From: Streptomyces spiralis
GTDB taxonomy: Bacteria > Actinomycetota > Actinomycetes > Streptomycetales > Streptomycetaceae
Direction of reading: 5' to 3'
DNA length: 64,000 bases
Assembly: GCF_014654675.1 (NCBI RefSeq)
Contig: NZ_BNBC01000025.1
Span: 38,287 to 102,286 of the forward strand
Numbering within the stretch: the first letter of the stretch is position 1; each line of letters starts with the position of its first letter. This document shows positions 8,518 through 16,221 of the stretch, piece after piece. The position numbers and the translations under genes were made by a program. The notes beneath the pieces were generated by a model, which was not told where the DNA came from, did not search any database, and was given only the letters and a program-made list of their open reading frames with translations.

Positions 8518-9118
8518 GCAACCACCTCCATCTGGTCGTAGGTGAGGACGAGGGACCTGAGTGGCGGGGCAGGGGAGGACCGCGCGGACGGTGGGAGTAG
8601 GAGTGGGAGTGGGATGTGTGTCGTGTCGCGCACCGGGGACAGGAGGCGCGTCATGCCGTGCGATGCCGCACGGCCGGTGGGTGGGGCAGCGTGACCATTC
8701 GGCCCGCCCGGGCACACGGACGGCCCGGCGCCGCCCGCCGGAGGGCGTGGCGGCGAGGTCTGCGTCCGCCGGCGCGGGCGGGGGTCTTTCGGTGTGTCGT
8801 CGGTGTCTCATGGCGGCCGCCTCGGTCGGGGGCTTCCGGCGGGGAGGTGTGCGGTGTGTGGGGGCGAGTGTCGCGGTGGGGTCCGCCCGGGCACACGGAC
8901 GGCCCGGCGGCGCCTGCCGGACGGTCTGGCGGCGGGGTCTGCGTCCGCCGGCGCGGGCGGAAGGCTTTCCGTGTGGCGTCGGTGTTTCGTGGTCGCGGCC
9001 TCGGTCGGGTGGCTTCCGGCCGGGAGGTGTGCGGTGTGCCGCCGGGTGGGGCTTCCGTCCGCGTCGGTGTGTGCGGTCGTCGGACCGGGCGGGAGTCCTT
9101 CGATGCGTGGTCGGCCTC
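8518..9118. repeat. Repeat block resembling the start of paralogue 3
   Basis: A gene-free 601-base gap inside the operon. On the plus strand 8705-8883 and 8884-9062 are two diverged copies with a period of 179-180 bases. On the minus strand, sequences resembling the 5' end of paralogue 3 recur at 9122, 8990 and 8811, in addition to the real start near 8511. They encode MRGRPRIEGLPPG, KHRRHTESLPPAPADAD and MRHRRHTERPPPAPADAD, against MRSRRRIEGLLLGLAAGD in the gene. The first copy's ATG at 9122 overlaps the stop of paralogue 4 as ATGA. A simple GTGGGA-type repeat lies at about 8590-8615. Confidence 0.75.
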
Positions 9119-10228
9119 TCATGCTCCGATCTCGCTCTCGTCGCCGGTGAGGGTGCGGGCGGCGGGGCAGAGGAGGGCGGCGCGGCGCACGGAGGCGTCC
9201 GGACGCAGGGCGTCCCGGCGAGCTGTCGGCCCGGCTCCCCGCGCCCCGCTCCCGGCCGTCTCCACCAGGAGGTCCGCCAGGTCCAGCACGTGCCGTCCGG
9301 CCATGGACGGCAGGCAGCTGCCGCGTGCCGGGCCGATGGCCGCCGCCCAGTCGGCCGGGATGGCGGTGGCACCCTGGGTCGCTCCGGCCAGGGCGCCCGC
9401 GACCGCCGCCGTGGTGTCGGCGTCGCGGCCCATGTTGACGGCCGTGAGGACCGCGTCGCGGAAGTCGCCGTCGGCGGCGGCGTACGCGCCGAAGGCGAGG
9501 GCCACCGCCTCGGGGGCCAGGTCGGTCCAGGGGTAGCCGCCGATGACCACCGCGCGGCGCACCGCCCGTTCGCCGTGGTGGGCGGCGGCCGTGGCCCGGC
9601 GCAGCGAGCGGGCCGTCCAGGAGTCGTCCGGTACGACGGCGAGGGCGGCGGCCACGACCGCGACCGGGGCCGCGCCCGCCATCGCCGCCGCGACCCCGGC
9701 CGCCACCGCCCGGCCGCCGTGGATGCCCTCGCCCTCGTGGCTGACCGAGCCGTCGATGGCGACCAGCCGGGCCGCCTCGGCGGGCCGCCCCGCGGCGAAC
9801 ACCCCGAACGGCGCCGCCCGCATGGCCAGGCCGTCGCTCCAGGCGTGCCGGTGCTGGGCCGAGATGGGCGCGGCCAGGCCCCGGCGGAGGTTCTCCAGGG
9901 TGCCCCGCTCGCTGAACCCGGCGCCGCGGAAGGGGCCGTCGGCGCGGTCGGCGATGTGCTCGTGCCAGGCCGCCTCCGCATGGGCCGGGGTGAGCGCGGA
10001 TCCGTGCCGGGCGAGCAGCAGCCCGGAGAAGAGGGCGTACTCGGTGTCGTCCGTGCCGGCCGGGTGCTCGGTGACGTAGCCGGTGATCCGGCCCCAGCGG
10101 GCGCGGATCTCGGAGGGCTTCAGGTTCTCCGCGGGCGCCCCGAGGGCGTCTCCGACGGCGAGGCCGAGCAGCGCGCCGCGCGCCCGGTCGCGCAGGGCGG
10201 CCGGAGGATCACCGGCACTCGATGCCAT
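9119..10228 (-). CDS. ADP-ribosylglycohydrolase family protein, paralogue 4
   Basis: A 369-residue family member and probably the first gene of the operon. The start motif is ARGALLGLAVGDALGAPAEN, the first metal motif HPAGTDDTEYALFSG (Asp60, Asp61), and the second NMGRDADTTAAVAGALAGA near residue 280, so all metal ligands look intact. ATG 10228 is chosen because a GGAGAGGAG ribosome site precedes it; an in-frame ATG at 10303 would add 25 unconserved residues. Its stop overlaps the ATG of the first degenerate copy of the paralogue 3 start. It is divergent from the VIT1-type transporter gene, with a 273-base promoter region between them. Confidence 0.88.
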   Translation of the reverse strand: MASSAGDPPAALRDRARGALLGLAVGDALGAPAENLKPSEIRARWGRITGYVTEHPAGTDDTEYALFSGLLLARHGSALTPAHAEAAWHEHIADRADGPFRGAGFSERGTLENLRRGLAAPISAQHRHAWSDGLAMRAAPFGVFAAGRPAEAARLVAIDGSVSHEGEGIHGGRAVAAGVAAAMAGAAPVAVVAAALAVVPDDSWTARSLRRATAAAHHGERAVRRAVVIGGYPWTDLAPEAVALAFGAYAAADGDFRDAVLTAVNMGRDADTTAAVAGALAGATQGATAIPADWAAAIGPARGSCLPSMAGRHVLDLADLLVETAGSGARGAGPTARRDALRPDASVRRAALLCPAARTLTGDESEIGA

Positions 10229-10386
10229 CGCGGGCTCTCCTCTCCAGGGCGCCGAGACGGGCGCAGAACCCTTTGCGGAACTGTCCCCGGTCCGCGACGC
10301 CACGCAGCCTCGCCGAGCGCACCATCACCCGTACGACATCTGTGCGGACCCCCTCTCGGATGAGCGCAAAGGGGTGAAACCGCAGG

Positions 10387-10482
10387 TTAGCCCAGCCTTT
10401 CCTTGCTGGCGGCGGCGGAATTCCAGGCGTAGATTCAGTGTTGTCGAAAAGTAGAACTCGTCCAAAAGCAAGCCTTGCCTAA
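10387..10482. promoter_or_regulatory. Candidate promoter with DtxR/IdeR-like half sites upstream of the VIT1-type gene
   Basis: A TAGATT box at 10430-10435 could be a -10 element. Two 19-base segments, 10387-10405 (TTAGCCCAGCCTTTCC...) and 10464-10482 (ending TTGCCTAA), each match about 11 of 19 positions of the DtxR-family iron box, whose ideal form is TTAGGTTAGGCTAACCTAA. The matches are weak but flank the -10 box of a gene for a possible iron or manganese transporter. Confidence 0.3.
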
Positions 10483-10501
10483 TCCGCCTGGGGGACTGAC
10501 C

Positions 10502-11233
10502 ATGGCCATCCTCGACACCGAAGCGACACTGCACGAGGCGCACCGCGACAATCACACGCACCGCGACGTGAACGGCGGCTGGCTGCGCCCGGCGGTCTTC
10601 GGCGCGATGGACGGCCTGGTCTCCAACCTCGCCCTGATGACCGGTGTGGCCGGCGGTTCGGTGAGCCAGCAGACCATAGTCCTCACCGGGCTCGCGGGCC
10701 TGGCCGCCGGCGCCTTCTCCATGGCGGCCGGCGAGTACACCTCCGTCGCCTCCCAGCGCGAGCTGGTCGAGGCCGAGCTGGACGTCGAGCGGCGCGAGCT
10801 GAGAAAGCACCCGCAGGACGAGGAGGACGAGCTGGCCGCCCTGTACGTGGCGCGGGGCGTCGAGCCGCGGCTCGCCCGCGAGGTGGCCCGGCAGCTGTCG
10901 AAGGACCCCGAGCAGGCCCTGGAGATCCACGCCCGCGAGGAACTGGGTGTCGACCCGGGCGACCTGCCCTCGCCGCTGGTCGCCGCGGTGTCGTCGTTCG
11001 GCTCCTTCGCACTGGGCGCGCTGCTTCCCCTACTGCCCTACCTGCTGGGGGCCACTGTCCTGTGGCCGGCCGTGCTGCTCGCCCTGGCCGGGCTGTTCGC
11101 CTGTGGCGCGGTGGTGGCCAAGGTGACCGCGCGGACCTGGTGGTACAGCGGTTTGCGGCAGCTTGTCCTGGGTGGTGCCGCCGCCGGTGTGACGTACGCC
11201 CTGGGTACCCTGTTCGGAACGGCCGTAGGATGA
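10502..11233 (+). CDS. VIT1/CCC1-family metal transporter
   Basis: A 243-residue membrane protein of the VIT1/CCC1 family, which move Fe2+ or Mn2+ out of the cytoplasm in plants and yeast; bacterial members are poorly studied. Helix 1 carries the family motif VFGAMDGLVSNLALMTGVAGG, followed by LAGLAAGAFSMAAGEYTSVASQREL. A charged cytoplasmic stretch (about residues 80-150, rich in Glu and Arg) corresponds to the metal-binding domain. Three further hydrophobic segments end the protein. ATG 10502 is preceded by GGGGGA. Direction of transport and metal are inferred from the family only. Confidence 0.85.
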   Translation: MAILDTEATLHEAHRDNHTHRDVNGGWLRPAVFGAMDGLVSNLALMTGVAGGSVSQQTIVLTGLAGLAAGAFSMAAGEYTSVASQRELVEAELDVERRELRKHPQDEEDELAALYVARGVEPRLAREVARQLSKDPEQALEIHAREELGVDPGDLPSPLVAAVSSFGSFALGALLPLLPYLLGATVLWPAVLLALAGLFACGAVVAKVTARTWWYSGLRQLVLGGAAAGVTYALGTLFGTAVG

Positions 11234-11244
11234 TGTGCATGGAT

Positions 11245-11266
11245 CTTATGCAACGTCTCGCATAAG
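11245..11266. promoter_or_regulatory. Inverted repeat CTTATGC-N8-GCATAAG
   Basis: Perfect seven-base arms (11245-11251, 11260-11266) separated by eight bases, twelve bases after the transporter stop. The AT-rich arms look more like a regulator binding site than a terminator. The regulator is not known. Confidence 0.4.
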
Positions 11267-11271
11267 TAATC

Positions 11272-11287
11272 GTTACCCGCTGGTTTC
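11272..11287 (+). promoter_or_regulatory. GlnR-like site, upstream copy
   Basis: GTTAC-N6-GTTTC. The first half fits the actinobacterial GlnR consensus gTnAc-n6-GaAAc; the second half fits poorly. Confidence 0.3.
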
Positions 11288-11536
11288 GACCGCATGACCA
11301 CCGGGCATGAGCCGTAAGCGCTGTGGGCAATGAGGCCTACCGTGCACCCGCGGGGCGGGCGACGACGCCGCCCTCCCCGTCCTTCACGGGCCGACGGGCG
11401 TGGCATCCGACCGATCCCGTCCTTCCCCGGCCCCCACACAAGACTTCACCGCCGGGCGCGGAAACCCCCCGCCGCCGACCCTGCGGTGTCCGCATGCTGG
11501 AACGGAATATCCGATTCCCGAGAACCGCTCCATCAT

Positions 11537-11552
11537 GTAACCTGCACGAAAT
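11537..11552 (+). promoter_or_regulatory. GlnR-like site upstream of gltB
   Basis: GTAAC-CTGCAC-GAAAT matches the GlnR consensus gTnAc-n6-GaAAc at nearly every fixed position and lies 74 bases before the gltB start. Nitrogen control of gltBD by GlnR is therefore plausible but unproven. Confidence 0.5.
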
Positions 11553-11625
11553 TTTGCACTTACGCAGAGGGCCAACGTCGTCCCTCGGCACCAGCACATG
11601 CCAGATGACGACGACGGGAGAGCCG

Positions 11626-14600
11626 ATGCGTACGCCGCGCCAGCCGTCCCAGCACTCCGCGAACGGCCGAAACTGGTCGTTCATGGATGCTCGCCCTGCT
11701 GCGCAGGGTATGTACGACCCCCGCAACGAGCACGACGCCTGCGGCGTCGGCTTCGTGGCCACCCTCACCGGCGAGGCGAGCCACACGCTGGTCGAGCAGG
11801 CACTCACGGTTCTGCGCAACCTGGAGCACCGCGGCGCCACCGGTTCCGAGCCCGACTCCGGCGACGGTGCCGGCCTGCTCTCCCAGGTGCCCGACGCGTT
11901 CCTGCGTGAGGTGGCCGGATTCGAGCTGCCCGCCGCCGGCTCCTACGCCGTCGGTATCGCCTTCCTCCCCGAGGACGGCGCCGCGGACGCCGTCTCACAG
12001 ATCGAGACGATCGCGGCCGACGAGGGCCTGACCGTCCTCGGCTGGCGCGAGGTCCCCGTCGCCCCCGAGCTGCTCGGCGCCACCGCCCGCTCCACGATGC
12101 CCGTCTTCCGCCAGCTGTTCGTCGCCGACGGCGTCAGCGAGGGCATCGCCCTGGACCGCAAGGCGTTCGTGCTGCGCAAGCGCGCCGAGCGCGAGGCCGG
12201 CGTCTACTTCCCGTCGCTGTCCGCGCGCACCCTCGTCTACAAGGGCATGCTCACCACCGGCCAGCTGGAGCCGTTCTTCCCGGACCTGTCCGACCGCCGC
12301 TTCGCGTCCGCGATCGCGCTCGTCCACTCCCGGTTCTCCACCAACACCTTCCCGAGCTGGCCGCTCGCCCACCCCTACCGCTTCGTCGCGCACAACGGCG
12401 AGATCAACACCGTCAAGGGCAACCGCAACTGGATGGTCGCCCGCGAGTCCCAGCTCGCCTCCGACCTCTTCGGGGGCAAGGACAACCTGGAGCGGATCTT
12501 CCCGATCTGCACCCCGGACGCCTCCGACTCCGCCTCCTTCGACGAGGTCCTGGAGCTGCTCCACCTCGGCGGCCGCTCCCTGCCGCACTCCGTGCTGATG
12601 ATGATCCCGGAGGCGTGGGAGAACCACGACTCCATGGACCCGGCCCGCCGCGCCTTCTACGGCTACCACTCCACGATGATGGAGCCCTGGGACGGTCCCG
12701 CCTGCGTCTGTTTCACCGACGGCACCCAGGTCGGCGCCGTCCTCGACCGCAACGGCCTGCGCCCCGGCCGCTACTGGGTCACCGACGACGGCCTCGTCGT
12801 CCTCGGCTCCGAGGTCGGCGTCCTCGACATCGACCCGGCCAAGGTCGTCCGCAAGGGCCGCCTGCAGCCCGGCCGCATGTTCCTCGTGGACACCGCCGAG
12901 CACCGCATCATCGAGGACGACGAGATCAAGGCGACCCTCGCCGCCGAGCAGCCGTACGCCGAGTGGCTGGAGGCCGGCGAGATCGAGCTGGGCGACCTGC
13001 CCGAGCGCGAGCACATCGTCCACACCCACGCCTCGGTCACCCGCCGCCAGCAGACCTTCGGCTACACCGAGGAGGAGCTGCGCGTCATCCTCGCGCCGAT
13101 GGCCAAGGCCGGCGCCGAGCCGATCGGCTCCATGGGCACCGACTCGCCGATCGCCGCGCTCTCCGAGCGCCCGCGGCTGCTCTTCGACTACTTCACCCAG
13201 CTGTTCGCCCAGGTCACCAACCCGCCGCTGGACGCCATCCGCGAGGAACTGGTCACCTCCCTGCGCAGCTCGCTGGGCCCCTCGGGCAACCTGCTGGAGC
13301 CGACCGCGGCCTCCTGCCGCAGCGTCGTCCTGCCCTTCCCGGTGATCGACAACGACGAGCTGGCCAAGCTCATCCACATCAACGCCGACGGCGACATGCC
13401 CGGCTTCAAGGCCGCGACCCTGTCCGGCCTGTACCGGGTCTCCGGCGGCGGTGACGCCCTCGCCGCCCGCATCGACGAGATCTGCGCCGAGGCGGACGCC
13501 GCCATCGACAACGGCGCCCGGCTGATCGTCCTGTCCGACCGCCACTCCGACGCCGAGCACGCGCCGATCCCGTCGCTGCTGCTCACTGCGGCCGTCCACC
13601 ACCACCTCATCCGCACCAAGCAGCGCACCCACGTGGGCCTGCTGGTCGAGGCCGGCGACGTCCGCGAGGTCCACCACGTCGCCCTGCTCATCGGCTACGG
13701 CGCCGCCGCGGTCAACCCCTACCTGGCGATGGAGTCCGTCGAGGACCTGGTCCGCGCGGGCACCTTCCTCCCGGGCATCGAGCCCGAGAAGGCCATCCGC
13801 AACCTGATCTACGCCCTCGGCAAGGGCGTGCTGAAGGTCATGTCCAAGATGGGCATCTCCACCGTCGCCTCCTACCGCGGCGCCCAGGTCTTCGAGGCCG
13901 TCGGCCTGGACGAGACCTTCGTGGAGAAGTACTTCAACGGCACCACCACCAAGATCGGCGGCGTCGGCATCGACGTCATCGCCAAGGAGGTCGCCGCCCG
14001 TCACGCCAAGGCCTACCCCGCCTCCGGCATCGCCCCGGCGCACCGCGCGCTGGAGATCGGCGGCGAGTACCAGTGGCGCCGCGAGGGCGAGCCGCACCTG
14101 TTCGACCCGGAGACGGTCTTCCGCCTCCAGCACTCCACGCGCACCGGCCGCTTCGACATCTTCAAGAAGTACACCTCGCGCGTGAATGAGCAGTCCGAGC
14201 GCCTGATGACGCTGCGCGGCCTGTTCGGCTTCAAGTCCGACCGGCAGCCGATCCCGGTCGAGGAGGTCGAGCCGGTCTCCTCGATCGTCAAGCGGTTCTC
14301 CACGGGCGCCATGTCGTACGGCTCCATCTCCAGGGAGGCGCACGAGACCCTCGCCATCGCCATGAACCAGCTGGGCGGCAAGTCCAACACCGGTGAGGGC
14401 GGCGAGGACCCCGAGCGCCTGTACGACCCGGCCCGGCGCAGCGCGATCAAGCAGGTGGCCTCCGGCCGCTTCGGCGTGACCTCCGAGTACCTGGTCAACT
14501 CCGACGACATCCAGATCAAGATGGCCCAGGGCGCCAAGCCCGGCGAGGGCGGCCAGCTGCCCGGCCACAAGGTGTACCCGTGGGTGGCGAAGACCCGGCA

Positions 14601-16221
14601 CTCGACGCCGGGCGTGGGCCTCATCTCCCCGCCGCCGCACCACGACATCTACTCCATCGAGGACCTGGCCCAGCTCATCCACGACCTGAAGAACGCCAAC
14701 CCGCAGGCCCGCATCCACGTGAAGCTGGTCTCCGAGGTCGGCGTCGGCACGGTCGCGGCCGGTGTCTCCAAGGCCCACGCGGACGTCGTCCTGATCTCCG
14801 GCCACGACGGCGGCACGGGCGCCTCCCCGCTGACCTCGCTCAAGCACGCCGGCGGCCCCTGGGAGCTCGGCCTGGCCGAGACCCAGCAGACCCTGCTGCT
14901 CAACGGCCTGCGCGACCGCATCGTCGTGCAGACCGACGGCCAGCTGAAGACCGGCCGCGACGTCGTCATCGCCGCGCTGCTGGGCGCCGAGGAGTTCGGC
15001 TTCGCCACCGCACCCCTCGTCGTCTCCGGCTGCGTGATGATGCGCGTGTGCCACCTGGACACCTGCCCGGTCGGCATCGCGACCCAGAACCCGGTGCTGC
15101 GCGAGCGGTTCTCCGGCAAGGCCGAGTACGTGGTGAACTTCTTCCAGTTCATCGCCGAGGAGGTCCGCGAACTCCTGGCCGAGCTGGGCTTCCGCTCCAT
15201 CGAGGAGGCCGTCGGCCACGCCGAGATCCTCGACGTCACCCGCGCCGTGAACCACTGGAAGGCGCAGGGCCTGGACCTGGACCCGCTCTTCCACGTGCCC
15301 GAGCTGCCCGAGGGCGCCGTGCGCCACCAGGTGGTCGCCCAGGACCACGGCCTGGAGAAGGCGCTCGACAACGAGCTGATCAAGCTCGCCGCCGACGCCC
15401 TGGCCGCGCCCGGCGCCACCGAGGCCCAGCCGGTGCGCGCCCAGGTCGCCATCCGCAACATCAACCGCACGGTCGGCACCATGCTCGGCCACGAGGTGAC
15501 CAAGAAGTTCGGTGGCGCGGGCCTGCCCGACGACACCATCGACATCACCTTCACCGGCTCCGCCGGCCAGTCCTTCGGCGCCTTCGTCCCGCGCGGCATC
15601 ACGCTGCGCCTGGAGGGCGACGCCAACGACTACGTCGGAAAGGGCCTCTCCGGCGGCCGGATCGTGGTCCGCCCGGACCGCGCGGCCGACCACCTCGCCG
15701 AGTACAGCGTCATCGCGGGCAACACCCTCGCCTACGGCGCCACCGGCGGCGAGATGTTCCTGCGCGGCAAGACCGGTGAGCGCTTCTGCGTGCGCAACTC
15801 CGGCGCACTGGTCGTCTCCGAGGGCGTGGGCGACCACGGCTGCGAGTACATGACCGGCGGTCACGCGGTCGTCCTCGGCGAGACCGGCCGCAACTTCGCG
15901 GCGGGCATGTCCGGTGGCATCGCCTACGTCATCGACCTCGACCGCGACAACGTCAACGTCGGCAACCTCGACGCGATCGAGGCGCTCGACGAGACGGACA
16001 AGCAGTGGCTGCACGAGGTGGTGCGCCGCCACCAGGAGGAGACGGGCTCCACCGTCGCCGAGAAGCTGCTCGCCGAGTGGGACACGGCCGTCGAGCGCTT
16101 CAGCAAGATCATTCCCAGCACGTACAAGGCAGTGCTCGCCGCCAAGGACGCCGCCGAGCGAGCCGGTCTGTCCGAGACCGAGATCACCGAGAAGATGATG
16201 GAGGCGGCGATCAATGGCTGA
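11626..16221 (+). CDS. gltB: Glutamate synthase, large subunit
   Basis: Large subunit of NADPH-glutamate synthase, 1531 residues, the normal length. It hydrolyses glutamine and transfers the ammonia to 2-oxoglutarate. A propeptide precedes the N-terminal nucleophile Cys39 in NEHDACGVGFVATL, which should be exposed by processing. The class II amidotransferase domain fills about residues 39-440, the central domain and FMN-binding synthase domain follow to about 1230, and the beta-helix domain ends the protein. The 3Fe-4S cysteines are in CVMMRVCHLDTC near residue 1135. ATG 11626 has a GGGAGAG site; in-frame upstream starts lack one. It overlaps gltD by eight bases. Confidence 0.98.
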   Translation: MRTPRQPSQHSANGRNWSFMDARPAAQGMYDPRNEHDACGVGFVATLTGEASHTLVEQALTVLRNLEHRGATGSEPDSGDGAGLLSQVPDAFLREVAGFELPAAGSYAVGIAFLPEDGAADAVSQIETIAADEGLTVLGWREVPVAPELLGATARSTMPVFRQLFVADGVSEGIALDRKAFVLRKRAEREAGVYFPSLSARTLVYKGMLTTGQLEPFFPDLSDRRFASAIALVHSRFSTNTFPSWPLAHPYRFVAHNGEINTVKGNRNWMVARESQLASDLFGGKDNLERIFPICTPDASDSASFDEVLELLHLGGRSLPHSVLMMIPEAWENHDSMDPARRAFYGYHSTMMEPWDGPACVCFTDGTQVGAVLDRNGLRPGRYWVTDDGLVVLGSEVGVLDIDPAKVVRKGRLQPGRMFLVDTAEHRIIEDDEIKATLAAEQPYAEWLEAGEIELGDLPEREHIVHTHASVTRRQQTFGYTEEELRVILAPMAKAGAEPIGSMGTDSPIAALSERPRLLFDYFTQLFAQVTNPPLDAIREELVTSLRSSLGPSGNLLEPTAASCRSVVLPFPVIDNDELAKLIHINADGDMPGFKAATLSGLYRVSGGGDALAARIDEICAEADAAIDNGARLIVLSDRHSDAEHAPIPSLLLTAAVHHHLIRTKQRTHVGLLVEAGDVREVHHVALLIGYGAAAVNPYLAMESVEDLVRAGTFLPGIEPEKAIRNLIYALGKGVLKVMSKMGISTVASYRGAQVFEAVGLDETFVEKYFNGTTTKIGGVGIDVIAKEVAARHAKAYPASGIAPAHRALEIGGEYQWRREGEPHLFDPETVFRLQHSTRTGRFDIFKKYTSRVNEQSERLMTLRGLFGFKSDRQPIPVEEVEPVSSIVKRFSTGAMSYGSISREAHETLAIAMNQLGGKSNTGEGGEDPERLYDPARRSAIKQVASGRFGVTSEYLVNSDDIQIKMAQGAKPGEGGQLPGHKVYPWVAKTRHSTPGVGLISPPPHHDIYSIEDLAQLIHDLKNANPQARIHVKLVSEVGVGTVAAGVSKAHADVVLISGHDGGTGASPLTSLKHAGGPWELGLAETQQTLLLNGLRDRIVVQTDGQLKTGRDVVIAALLGAEEFGFATAPLVVSGCVMMRVCHLDTCPVGIATQNPVLRERFSGKAEYVVNFFQFIAEEVRELLAELGFRSIEEAVGHAEILDVTRAVNHWKAQGLDLDPLFHVPELPEGAVRHQVVAQDHGLEKALDNELIKLAADALAAPGATEAQPVRAQVAIRNINRTVGTMLGHEVTKKFGGAGLPDDTIDITFTGSAGQSFGAFVPRGITLRLEGDANDYVGKGLSGGRIVVRPDRAADHLAEYSVIAGNTLAYGATGGEMFLRGKTGERFCVRNSGALVVSEGVGDHGCEYMTGGHAVVLGETGRNFAAGMSGGIAYVIDLDRDNVNVGNLDAIEALDETDKQWLHEVVRRHQEETGSTVAEKLLAEWDTAVERFSKIIPSTYKAVLAAKDAAERAGLSETEITEKMMEAAING

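Larger units (their letters stand above)
11234..11625 (+). other. Intergenic regulatory region upstream of gltB
   Basis: A gene-free stretch of 392 bases, clearly AT-richer than its flanks in two places (about 11240-11275 and 11530-11560). It holds an inverted repeat, two GlnR-like sites (annotated separately) and a short GGAAT-ATCCG-ATTCC inverted repeat at 11504-11518. No ORF with family signal was seen. Confidence 0.6.

Noticed and set aside
8808..9122. A 104-codon minus-strand ORF starting at 9122
   Set aside because: It starts like paralogue 3 but soon becomes Pro/His/Arg-rich with no hydrolase similarity; treated as a decayed copy and not as a gene.
7390..9981. A single 863-codon frame that would extend paralogue 3 through the repeat block and across paralogue 4
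   Set aside because: The upstream part is Arg/Pro-rich, has no family signal and overlaps paralogue 4 on the same strand; open frames of this length are expected at this GC content.
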